Origin: an uncultured Bacteroidota bacterium
GTDB lineage: Bacteria; Bacteroidota; Bacteroidia; Bacteroidales; SZUA-534
Assembly (NCBI GenBank): GCA_937885735.1
Contig: CALABN010000075.1
Coordinates: 1-13,454, forward strand
Direction of reading: 5' to 3'
DNA length: 13,454 nt
Shown piece by piece: positions 1-7,212 of the stretch; position 1 is the stretch's first letter, and each line of letters begins with the position of its first letter. Both the position numbers and the translations under genes were made by a program. The notes under the pieces were generated by a model that was not told where the DNA came from, did not search any database, and was given only the letters and a program-made list of their open reading frames with translations.

Positions 1-28
1 CAAAGGCGTGCTGAAATAAGCGCAGGAA

Positions 29-1675
29 TCACTGAACCAGACCCTCTATGACACTGCCAGTAGTGCCGTTAGGGAACGGAATGTCAAGGAAATTGGCAAT
101 TGTGGGCGCAATGTCACGCATATCGATAGACTCGCTCAAACGGGCGCGCTTGATACGCCAGCCATACCAAATCAGAGGCACGTGAGTGTCGTAGTTGTAG
201 CCTGAATTTGAATCGCTCACGCCATTGCCCTGCTCTATCCAGCCTGGCTCAAGGCAGACAATCACATCACCCGAACGCTTTGGGTTGAACGAGTTCTGCA
301 TCTTGCACATTGTTCCGTCGGTAAAGGTTGTTGATTTCAAGGTAGATGCAGAAATGGCATTTGCCACACCCGAAAACTGAAGCATAAAGTTGCATACGGT
401 CGTTTCGAACTCCGAAAGGCTTATTCCTGCACTTTCTATCAAGTTGTGATTCAAATATATCTGATTATTATGATAGGCAGTCACCCATTTCCCCTTGTCG
501 TACATTGCATTCAGGTAGGTGCCCAAAAGCATAATGGCGCGGTCGGAATTGAACAGCCCGGCAGGAATGTTGTTTGACTGCAACAGCGCGGGATCGTACG
601 ATGTGCCGTGGTCTGATGTCAGATATACAAGGACATTGTTTTTGCCAATTGTCTCGTCGACAAACTGCAAGAAATGCTCCAAATCCCTGTCGAGCCTGAT
701 GTACAGGTCCTCCAACTCCACCGAATTTGGCCCGCAAGCCTGACTTACATCGGCAGATGCAGTGAAGGCCACGTTCAGGTAGTCGGTATATTCGTCGGCA
801 CCAAGTTCCTCGTTGACAATGGCATTGACACAGAAATCCTTTGTAAGGCTGTTGCCGAGCGGGTTCGATTTCAACTTGCTGTACTGCTTGGTCTTTTTCA
901 GGATTCCGCTGATTTTCTTGCCCAGAACATTGTCGTCGGTGAATCCTGCGCTTTTCGACTTCCCTTTTTCCGAGCCTGCACGGTACTTGTCAAGCGACAG
1001 CAATGGCAACCAATCCTTTTCAATGTACATATCAGGGAATTTCTTGCCGTTGAACTCATTGACCCACCCAGGAAGCGAATCAGTGTAGTAACTACTTGTG
1101 ACCCAAAGACCTGAAGCATCGTCGAACCAATAAGCGCAATCACCCATATGGCCCGCTGGCAATATTGCCGACATTGGATTCAGCGACACCGACAGCACCT
1201 TCGAACGTCCGTTGTTGAAGAGTTTCATTTCATCGGTGAAGGTGGTTGTGAGAATGTTTCGTGGCGAATAGTTGGCCTTTTCAATGTCGGCGCCAACCGA
1301 TTTTTCCTTTGCGTCAAAAACGGCGTTCACGTTCTGTTCCTGCAACTGCACATACCAGTCGTCGCTTACAACTCCGTGAACTATAGGCTCACAGCCCGTT
1401 GCTATGGTGACGTAGCCTGGTGCCGTCTGCGTAAGCATATAGTTGTAGTTGGCATTTCGGCACAAAGCTCCTTCGCCAATAAGTTTCCGGAACCCGCCAT
1501 CGCTGAAGTTGTCCCAATAGCGGTAGATATAGTCGTAGCGCATATCTTCAACCACAATGCCGATAATGAGCTGTGGCTTGTCGGAAGGAATTGCCTTGCG
1601 TTTTTGTGCCGAAAGTGGCTGACTCGACAACAACAATGTCGCAACCGCGCCTATTATGAATATTTTTGACTTCAT
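29..1675 (-). CDS. Alkaline phosphatase superfamily protein (PafA/NPP-like), secreted, possibly catalytically altered
   Basis: This 548-residue protein has a signal peptide (residues 1 to about 23, ending LSAQ) and the alkaline phosphatase superfamily fold of the type I phosphodiesterase/PafA branch. Visible landmarks are EDMRYDY (metal ligand Asp44), TQTAPGY (nucleophile Thr84), SAILPAGH (169-176), GPNSVELEDLYIRLDRD (315-331), TSDHG (Asp355, His356) and THVPLIWYG (His498). Length and motif order fit the family, whose characterised members are periplasmic or outer-membrane phosphomonoesterases or diesterases. However, positions that are normally KDR before the AILPAGH motif are NPM (166-168). 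The zinc-ligand segment usually reading TDYVGH is SADVSQ (307-312), and the Asn of the HGxxxN segment is Asp105. The substrate is therefore uncertain, and a pseudoenzyme is possible. The start is ATG with no Shine-Dalgarno sequence, 14 nt or more from a TAnnTTTG box. The gene is separated from the upstream cassette by a terminator, so it is probably monocistronic. Confidence 0.88.
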   Translation of the reverse strand: MKSKIFIIGAVATLLLSSQPLSAQKRKAIPSDKPQLIIGIVVEDMRYDYIYRYWDNFSDGGFRKLIGEGALCRNANYNYMLTQTAPGYVTIATGCEPIVHGVVSDDWYVQLQEQNVNAVFDAKEKSVGADIEKANYSPRNILTTTFTDEMKLFNNGRSKVLSVSLNPMSAILPAGHMGDCAYWFDDASGLWVTSSYYTDSLPGWVNEFNGKKFPDMYIEKDWLPLLSLDKYRAGSEKGKSKSAGFTDDNVLGKKISGILKKTKQYSKLKSNPLGNSLTKDFCVNAIVNEELGADEYTDYLNVAFTASADVSQACGPNSVELEDLYIRLDRDLEHFLQFVDETIGKNNVLVYLTSDHGTSYDPALLQSNNIPAGLFNSDRAIMLLGTYLNAMYDKGKWVTAYHNNQIYLNHNLIESAGISLSEFETTVCNFMLQFSGVANAISASTLKSTTFTDGTMCKMQNSFNPKRSGDVIVCLEPGWIEQGNGVSDSNSGYNYDTHVPLIWYGWRIKRARLSESIDMRDIAPTIANFLDIPFPNGTTGSVIEGLVQ

Positions 1676-1691
1676 ATAATATAGTTTACAG

Positions 1692-1720
1692 CAAATTTAT
1701 CCATTATAGGCTGTCGCAAA
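1692..1720 (-). promoter_or_regulatory. Candidate Bacteroidota-type promoter for the phosphatase-like gene
   Basis: On the minus strand the sequence TAAATTTG (1692-1699) matches the Bacteroides -7 consensus TAnnTTTG exactly. A TTTG at 1717-1720 lies 17 nt upstream as a candidate -33 element, slightly closer than the usual 19-21 nt. Transcription would start about 10 nt before the ATG at 1675. The site lies between the terminator of the upstream cassette and the gene, where a promoter is needed. Confidence 0.45.
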
Positions 1721-1765
1721 CGGCCAAATGCAAAGTGTTATGAATAATGGGGTGTTCACAACAAA

Positions 1766-1791
1766 AAAAGCCGTTCATATAGAACGGCTTT
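1766..1791 (-). terminator. Rho-independent terminator of the three-gene secreted cassette
   Basis: A 10-bp perfect stem, AAAGCCGTTC pairing with GAACGGCTTT around an ATATA loop, is followed on the minus strand by a run of T residues (complement of the A tract at 1763-1769). It lies 21 nt after the stop codon at 1812. A T-rich flank on the other side could let it act weakly in both directions. The same stem and left flank recur at 6809-6849. Confidence 0.85.
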
Positions 1792-1811
1792 GTTTTGTAT
1801 GCTTGAAATAA

Positions 1812-2675
1812 TCACTGCTTCACTATTCGCTCTACCGCGACAACCTCGCCTTTCTGTGTTTGTACCGCCACCAAATACAAACCTGCTGGCAAGCATTGAC
1901 AATCAACAAATTCGCCAGCAGACACTGTTTCCTGCAATTGTGTTCGGCCTTGCATATCCACTACGGATATTTGGAATGGAACCGTTGACTCGGCCTGGAT
2001 TGAGAATTTGGCCTGGACTATTGTGGGAACGACAGATATAGCAATTTGCAAAACTCCTTTTATCGATTGTAAGCAAGACACGTTACAATCGCCATAAATC
2101 AACTCTTCATTTTGTGCAACACACTTCAATAGATATTGGCGGTCAATATAATTTAATGCCATAGGATATAAAATGCCTTTCGATTCCGAGCCAATGCCTT
2201 CTATCCAACGACCACTCAAAAAACAAACTTTTTTTCTATCAACACCATTGATTTTGGTAGTGTCGACATATGTTACAACTTCTTTTCTTGGATATGCATT
2301 ATGTAGGCTATAGTACATATTAGCTGTATCGCCGACTTGCAAATTAAAGTCATATAATACAATATTTATTGTATCTCTGTTATATAAATAATCATTATCT
2401 GGGTCACAATATAGGTATACGCGCCTACTTTCTTCTCTCATACAAATACCAGAGAATCCAGAATCGATGTTTAATTTAGAATATCTAAAACCTTTAATAA
2501 CCGTATCGCCTTCGAATTTATATTGTACATCCCCCGGACTACATACCGTCCAAACCTTACTTTCATCAACAATTTTTAAATCAGTATTGCTAACCTGTTC
2601 AAATTCAAAAAGAACCTGCTGCGCATTCAATGCCATTGGCAACAAAAGCGCCAATAATAATATTGTCTTTTTCAT
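1812..2675 (-). CDS. Small secreted protein with T9SS C-terminal sorting domain
   Basis: This 287-residue protein has a signal peptide (MKKTILLLALLLPMALNAQQ). Its body is of unknown fold and contains WIEGIGSESKGILYP (157-171), a motif I recognise from many Bacteroidota proteins annotated only as T9SS sorting-domain proteins. The last 75 residues or so read like a type A T9SS tail (Por_Secre_tail): ISVVDMQGR (236-244), then LPAGLYLVAVQTQKG (262-276) and ERIVKQ at the end. The product should cross the outer membrane through the type IX system and then be released or attached to the cell surface. The ATG lies 3 nt after the stop of the metalloprotease gene and has no Shine-Dalgarno sequence, so translation is probably coupled. 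Its molecular function is unknown, and no catalytic motif is visible. Base composition is AT-rich like the two upstream genes. Confidence 0.82.
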   Translation of the reverse strand: MKKTILLLALLLPMALNAQQVLFEFEQVSNTDLKIVDESKVWTVCSPGDVQYKFEGDTVIKGFRYSKLNIDSGFSGICMREESRRVYLYCDPDNDYLYNRDTINIVLYDFNLQVGDTANMYYSLHNAYPRKEVVTYVDTTKINGVDRKKVCFLSGRWIEGIGSESKGILYPMALNYIDRQYLLKCVAQNEELIYGDCNVSCLQSIKGVLQIAISVVPTIVQAKFSIQAESTVPFQISVVDMQGRTQLQETVSAGEFVDCQCLPAGLYLVAVQTQKGEVVAVERIVKQ

Positions 2676-2678
2676 AGT

Positions 2679-5174
2679 TTAGTATTTTACGGTTTCCAAA
2701 ACGGCTCCAGACTGAACTTCGACACCTTTATCCAACAACACTTCCGACTCTGCGTCAAGTATCAACGTGCAACCTGACTTTACAACAACGTTGCCTGAAG
2801 TTATTTTAGGCGACACAGAATTACCTACATAAATATTCTTGCCTGAAATATAAGAATTACTTGAATATGTTTTATTTTGAATATAAACATCGTTTAAATA
2901 AACAGAAATAGTTCCCCTACCAGTATATGGAATTGCACTGACAGTTGTATAATAAGTTCCAACCCCACTTATATTAGAAGTGACACCCATTTTTGCTCCA
3001 TTGCGGAACCTAATGGCACTCAACTCATCGTTCAATTTTATAGTAGCGCCTTTTTCTATGCACAAATAGCCGCCTGGTTCCACCAACACAAAGCCCTTGC
3101 CCTTTACATTTAAAGTAGCAGAAGACTTAACAAGCAAGGTGCATCCTTTTTTTACGACAATGGAAGCATCAGAAAGAGTCATGGTACTATTTTTTTCAAT
3201 GACAAAGGAACTTTCATTTTCAAGTATTATGGATGCTTCTGAATTCAATGTCATATTTGTGTTTTCTGAAGTTGAAACTATTGTTGGATTAACAAATTGG
3301 CCGTTGAGTTTTGTTGTTCGGTTAGGTGTTCCACTTTTATCAACATCAATTATTTTACCAGCATTGACAGTTATTGATTCTGGCGGCAAAATAATATCGC
3401 CACACATTCTTACGTCGTTTTCAAAGACATAATCATCAAATTTTATCTGAACTGTCAAATCCCCATTTGCATTTTTTTGTAAAACTTTAATTGAAATGCC
3501 ATTCAACCGAATCCTTTCCAACTTTTGATTATCATTATCGAATTTTTGCAAATTTACAATTGCGGGGTTTGTTGATATTCCTATTTTGTCTCCAACTTGG
3601 AAACCCGCATTTGGGGCAAAATTACCATATACGAACTGGTCGTCAACCCATATCATTTCATCCTGTTCTTTAGGCCCACCATTATAATCAGTAGTATAAT
3701 CAATTTCACCATCACCGTTCTTATCCGACAAGTAATTAGACGCTGTACTATACCCTGAATATGGATTGTCCTTATTCTTCTTAAATTTGCCCAATGTATT
3801 ATCGCACCACTCTGGACGTTTCTCATAATATCCTTGCAACAACATGTCATAATTTCCATCACGATTCACAAGTCTCATTTTATTTTTCCCATTTTCAATC
3901 AGATTATCATCACATTCCGTGCCAAGATTCTCCACATATATCATCAATCCAGTTGGTGGGGTTGGCATTTTCCAATTACATAACATTTCACCATAATCCC
4001 ATCTTTTTTCGTAAACGGTTTTTCCTTGGTGATTTTCAAGCCAAACATATTGATTATCCACATAAGGCATCTTTATTCTAATTGCATCACCTGTAGTATA
4101 ATAATCTCTGATTGTATATGTGCCATTTTGGCTTTTGTCTTTCAAATCATGTTTAATATTTATCCACCCTAAATACCAACGTTCCCATGCATTTGCTCCA
4201 GCATAGATTTCATTGCTTATCTGTGGCATCATTCCCCACAACTTACTTGTCATTAAATATTCACCTAAAACATTATTACATCCACCATAATGTGGTGCAC
4301 TATATAATTGATGACCAATCTCATGTATATACGTTTTTACATTTGGCTTAATCCCTAAACATGCAACCATACCGTGCCTTATATAATAAGAACCAACCTT
4401 CTTATTTACGATTTTCTCTGAAGTATAACCGCCCCCACTACCTTGCCATTTTTTCATGTTTTGAGGGATGATGTCTGCAGACCAACTTTTTTCTTTTGAG
4501 TATCTGAAATTAAACGCAACATAATCTACGACATTGTCAGGTTGTTCATCAACAGAATTATCAAATAAATAATCCGGACAGTTTTTTCGTTTGTCGCAAG
4601 TTGCCAACTTTTTATCTAGTTCATCCTTGGTATATTTTTTATTCAATTCATCACACGCGAGTTCAACTAAACGATCCCATTGTCTGTCATCATCGAAGTC
4701 ACTTGTTTGGGGATCAATTTCCACAGTCAAATAATCTGCATACAATTTAAATCTGTCTTTTTCAGGCAAATGTTTAGTCATATCATAATAATACCGCGAA
4801 AGACTTTTATTATAAGCAGGAATATTATTAAAATCATTTGGACTTTTAAAAACAAAATCATTTCCTTTAATCCAATTTGGATATGCTTGTTTTTTAGGCC
4901 AATAACCTTCAATATCGTCTGGTCCATTGTGGTTTTTAAATTTCACAAAGACAATAAGAATTTTTAGTTCACCTTTGGGAGTAAATACACCACCGTATTC
5001 AGAATGTTTATTATTTGAATTGGGTGAAGCAGCATACAATTTTGTCTTAGTCATATTTGCCTCATCCATAATATAGTCATTATAGTTATCCGGCCTCACC
5101 TGTGCACCAACTTGAGCCAAGGCACAAACCAATAGGCACAATATTCCACCTATCTTTATTAGAACAGATTTCAT
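2679..5174 (-). CDS. Secreted M6-like zinc metalloprotease with beta-rich C-terminal stack
   Basis: This 831-residue protein has a signal peptide (1 to about 24, ending QVGAQ). ELKILIVFVKFK (69-80) starts the protease domain, which contains the zinc motif HEIGH (284-288) in HEIGHQLYSAPHYGG. It is followed by GEYLMTSKLWGMM (304-316) and AWERWYLGWINI (329-340), the latter resembling the conserved LGW segment of M6 (immune inhibitor A-like) peptidases. DKNGDGEID (484-492) has the spacing of a calcium-binding EF-hand/dockerin loop. Residues 630-730 are short alternating beta strands with Ser/Thr/Asn turns, like a beta-helix. The last 55 residues (VVVKSGCTLILDAESEVLLDKGVEVQSGAVLE region) resemble the Bacteroidota '3-coathanger stack' C-terminal domain. 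I see no type A T9SS tail. It is the middle gene of a cassette with 3-nt gaps on both sides. GC content is visibly low, about 20-35% in several 60-base lines. The protease call is good; the exact peptidase family is inferred. Confidence 0.82.
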   Translation of the reverse strand: MKSVLIKIGGILCLLVCALAQVGAQVRPDNYNDYIMDEANMTKTKLYAASPNSNNKHSEYGGVFTPKGELKILIVFVKFKNHNGPDDIEGYWPKKQAYPNWIKGNDFVFKSPNDFNNIPAYNKSLSRYYYDMTKHLPEKDRFKLYADYLTVEIDPQTSDFDDDRQWDRLVELACDELNKKYTKDELDKKLATCDKRKNCPDYLFDNSVDEQPDNVVDYVAFNFRYSKEKSWSADIIPQNMKKWQGSGGGYTSEKIVNKKVGSYYIRHGMVACLGIKPNVKTYIHEIGHQLYSAPHYGGCNNVLGEYLMTSKLWGMMPQISNEIYAGANAWERWYLGWINIKHDLKDKSQNGTYTIRDYYTTGDAIRIKMPYVDNQYVWLENHQGKTVYEKRWDYGEMLCNWKMPTPPTGLMIYVENLGTECDDNLIENGKNKMRLVNRDGNYDMLLQGYYEKRPEWCDNTLGKFKKNKDNPYSGYSTASNYLSDKNGDGEIDYTTDYNGGPKEQDEMIWVDDQFVYGNFAPNAGFQVGDKIGISTNPAIVNLQKFDNDNQKLERIRLNGISIKVLQKNANGDLTVQIKFDDYVFENDVRMCGDIILPPESITVNAGKIIDVDKSGTPNRTTKLNGQFVNPTIVSTSENTNMTLNSEASIILENESSFVIEKNSTMTLSDASIVVKKGCTLLVKSSATLNVKGKGFVLVEPGGYLCIEKGATIKLNDELSAIRFRNGAKMGVTSNISGVGTYYTTVSAIPYTGRGTISVYLNDVYIQNKTYSSNSYISGKNIYVGNSVSPKITSGNVVVKSGCTLILDAESEVLLDKGVEVQSGAVLETVKY

Positions 5175-5177
5175 AAC

Positions 5178-6542
5178 CTATTCCTCCGTAATTATCATTC
5201 GTTTAGAATCAGCCTCTTGCCCGTCAACTGCAAGTGTGTAGATGTACATTCCTGATTGCAGCTCGCTGGCTGAGATTTCTATGCTGCCGTTGCCCATTTG
5301 CCTGATTTGCTTGGTAAGCAACATATTGCCTTGAAGCGAAAATACGTATAAAACCGCATTGCCGGCATTCTCTGGCACATAATATTTTATCTCGGTGATG
5401 TTTGAGAATGGGTTTGGGGTGTTTTGGAACAAATAGGCTTCACTTGCATCGGCAATTTCTTGCATATCGCTTGTTTCATCTACAGACAATGGCTTTACCG
5501 ACTTTTTCTGTGCCTTGCGTGGGTCTTTTTCATCTTTTGGCTCCTTTGGGTCTTTTGGCTGTACTGGTTTTTCTTTCACCTTGCCATTTTCCAATTCACT
5601 AATCCTGAGGTTTTGTTCGTCAATAATGGATTGTTGTTCCTTCAATGCCTCAATGATGACTGGAATAAGGCCAATATAATCGACATACAAGTAACCTGCC
5701 GAATCTTCCACCACGAGATTAGGGAAAACCTGCTGAACTTCCTGTGCAATAAGGCCTAAGTGGTTTTTGTCGGCGGCTGCATAAATTTCCTCATATTTCT
5801 TGTCTGCCTCCATTGAAGCACGTTCTTTATCTGTCAAGCCTTCTGTTTGTTCCGTAATTTCTAACGTTTCTTCCAACTCAGTTGCTTCCGTTTCTTCAAC
5901 TACAGTTGTTTCTTCCTTTTTACCAGGCTTTGGTGCCATTTTTGCTGTCTTTCTTATGGTTGGTTGCTGAGCAACAGAGGTTTCTTCCTTGTCAGAAAAA
6001 TTGTAATCGAAGCTGACACCGTTCAGCTGTTGCAAAGATGACAATGCATTGTCTATTGTTTGTATGTTTTTCTTGAAACGCTTGTCGGAAGCTACAAGGG
6101 CACCCTTATTGGTATATAAAGGGACATTCATTCTGAACGCACCTTCACTTCTATTGAAATAGGCCACCACATAACTTGCAGTATTGACAACCGACGAAGC
6201 GCTTTGTACCGGACTACCAGTACAAGTAATGTACAAACCATCCTTACCATGTAGCCATAATTTATCGGTATCAGTTGTGCCAAATTCACCAACAAATACA
6301 TTCCAACCAGAATAGGCATGTCTTCCAAAATCGCCAAATGCCAATTTGGCACCAGCGCCAATTGAACCTGTACCAAAAATAGTGGTACTTAAGACATTGT
6401 TCAAGTCATGGTTTGACAGTGACGCGTCGCTTGAATTTTTACCAATAATAACCTTGCCGTTTGTATTTACTTTTACTTGCGCAAAAGCACTCATAGAACA
6501 GCACAACAATAATACCGTTGCAATCAATTCACTTTTTTTCAT
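5178..6542 (-). CDS. Secreted peptidase_S74 (tail-fibre chaperone) protein with T9SS sorting domain
   Basis: This 454-residue protein has a signal peptide (1-21, ending SAFA). The N-terminal region (22-150), rich in Gly, Ser and Thr, resembles the trimeric stalk regions of tail-fibre-like proteins. An intramolecular chaperone (peptidase_S74) domain starts at ASDKRFKKNI (151-160), where the conserved S-D-x-R-x-K autocleavage motif gives Ser152. It continues through LNGVSFDYN and, after an insertion, HLGLIAQEVQQVFPNLVVED (261-280) and the helix YIGLIPVIIEALKEQQ, which runs into a short coiled coil (297-320). Residues 183-258 are an acidic Glu/Thr-rich insertion splitting the domain. A Lys/Pro/Glu linker (321-350) leads to a clear type A T9SS tail, LFQNTPNPFSNITEIKYYVP (371-390) to the C-terminus. 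The gene is first in the cassette, with its own -7 box, and 3 nt before the protease. It probably forms a surface trimer; what it binds is unknown. Confidence 0.85.
   Translation of the reverse strand: MKKSELIATVLLLCCSMSAFAQVKVNTNGKVIIGKNSSDASLSNHDLNNVLSTTIFGTGSIGAGAKLAFGDFGRHAYSGWNVFVGEFGTTDTDKLWLHGKDGLYITCTGSPVQSASSVVNTASYVVAYFNRSEGAFRMNVPLYTNKGALVASDKRFKKNIQTIDNALSSLQQLNGVSFDYNFSDKEETSVAQQPTIRKTAKMAPKPGKKEETTVVEETEATELEETLEITEQTEGLTDKERASMEADKKYEEIYAAADKNHLGLIAQEVQQVFPNLVVEDSAGYLYVDYIGLIPVIIEALKEQQSIIDEQNLRISELENGKVKEKPVQPKDPKEPKDEKDPRKAQKKSVKPLSVDETSDMQEIADASEAYLFQNTPNPFSNITEIKYYVPENAGNAVLYVFSLQGNMLLTKQIRQMGNGSIEISASELQSGMYIYTLAVDGQEADSKRMIITEE
5183..5187 (-). promoter_or_regulatory. Strong Shine-Dalgarno site for the metalloprotease, inside the end of the upstream gene
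   Basis: The minus strand reads ACGGAGGAATAGGTTATG. GGAGG sits 8 nt before the ATG at 5174 and lies in the last sense codons (ACG GAG GAA) before the TAG of the upstream gene. No other start in this window has a comparable site; the rest have A-rich leaders. It fixes the start of the protease and implies efficient reinitiation. Confidence 0.7.
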
Positions 6543-6603
6543 ATTTTTTTTGATTTTTAGTTGTTAAAAACGTTTCAAAAAAAAAACAAAAAAAACAAAC
6601 GAA

Positions 6604-6611
6604 CAAAATTA
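6604..6611 (-). promoter_or_regulatory. Candidate -7 box of the secreted-cassette promoter
   Basis: The minus strand reads TAATTTTG, an exact match to TAnnTTTG. It lies about 60 nt upstream of the ATG at 6542, giving an A-rich leader of about 55 nt. I do not find a good -33 TTTG at 19-21 nt spacing, so this rests on the -7 box and its position between a terminator and the first gene of the cassette. Confidence 0.4.
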
Positions 6612-6817
6612 TTTTGCAAGAAAATGTAAATATTTATTTTTCAACAACCTGCGACCATTCAGTCGTTTGCGATAAAAACAATAAAACCGAAACATTCGGT
6701 CTCATATTTTATCTGATGGTATTAATATTGTTTTATCCATTACTCGCTGTCTGCATCAAAATCTGCCTTGTTTGTCATTTACCAATTTATGCACATAGTG
6801 ATACGTTTTTCAACAAC

Positions 6818-6849
6818 AAAAAAGCCGTTCTGGATTGAACGGCTTTTTT
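6818..6849 (-). terminator. Rho-independent terminator after the lipoprotein gene
   Basis: A 13-bp perfect stem is formed by AAAAAAGCCGTTC (6818-6830) and GAACGGCTTTTTT (6837-6849) around a TGGATT loop. It lies 18 nt after the stop at 6868. With A and T tracts on both sides it can work in either direction. Stem core and left flank match the terminator at 1755-1791. Confidence 0.88.
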
Positions 6850-6867
6850 ATGTTGATGATAAAAATC

Positions 6868-7188
6868 CTACAATGCGTTTACTCTGATACGGGCAAGAAG
6901 TCTTTGGCCTTGAGCCGACAACACCTGATGAATTTTCATCTTGTCGTTTGTAGATGCATTTGGGCAAAGTTTGTCAATCAAGTCATTAACATCATCATAA
7001 CGCTTGCCGTTATAAGAATAATAAACCTCCTCTGTCTCCTCATCGCTACAAACCTGTGCCTTTGAAAGGTCGCAAGATTCTACTTCATCTGCCTTTTCGC
7101 AATCACCACCCAACAAATCCTCATCGCAAGAAGTAAGGCCAAAAGCAACAAACAATGCTACTGGCAACAATAGTCTTTTCATTTTCAT
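6868..7188 (-). CDS. Small acidic cysteine-containing lipoprotein
   Basis: This 106-residue protein has an N-terminal lipoprotein signal, MKMKRLLLPVALFVAFGLTSC, with lipobox LTSC and lipidated Cys21. The residues right after the cysteine (DED) are acidic, like the lipoprotein export signals that send Bacteroidota lipoproteins to the cell surface, so surface exposure is plausible. The mature part is acidic and has four further cysteines (30, 39, 47, 75), an even number that could form two disulfides. The gene follows the DsbA-like gene by 24 nt and precedes a strong terminator, so it is probably the last gene of that unit and may be a substrate of the oxidoreductase (inference). The family is not recognised. 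An alternative ATG is two codons in (7182); both give a working signal. Confidence 0.72.
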   Translation of the reverse strand: MKMKRLLLPVALFVAFGLTSCDEDLLGGDCEKADEVESCDLSKAQVCSDEETEEVYYSYNGKRYDDVNDLIDKLCPNASTNDKMKIHQVLSAQGQRLLARIRVNAL

Positions 7189-7212
7189 AAAATTTAAATA
7201 TTAGTTAAACAA

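Larger units (their letters stand above)
6543..6867. other. AT-rich 325-bp intergenic region between the lipoprotein gene and the secreted cassette
   Basis: Going with transcription, this stretch holds the terminator of the lipoprotein unit (6818-6849). It then has about 110 bp with nothing recognisable, and a small perfect inverted repeat ACCGAA-ACA-TTCGGT (6686-6700), which on the minus strand is followed by a T-rich run and could be a weak back-up terminator. The -7 box (6604-6611) and a leader with A and T runs (6543-6600) follow. Short open frames cross it on the plus strand, but they overlap the terminator and look random. Confidence 0.6.

Noticed and set aside
1711..6674. The shared string CGTTTGCGA at 6664-6672 (plus) and near 1714-1722 (minus)
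   Set aside because: It is only 9 nt, with different flanks and opposite orientation, so it is probably chance.
6686..6700. Perfect inverted repeat ACCGAA-ACA-TTCGGT as a strong terminator or operator
   Set aside because: The stem is only 6 bp and no gene ends next to it. It is kept only as a note in the intergenic entry.
6614..6838. A plus-strand frame in the 325-bp intergenic region
   Set aside because: It starts with a non-ATG codon, runs into the terminator stem and has AT-driven composition with no motif.
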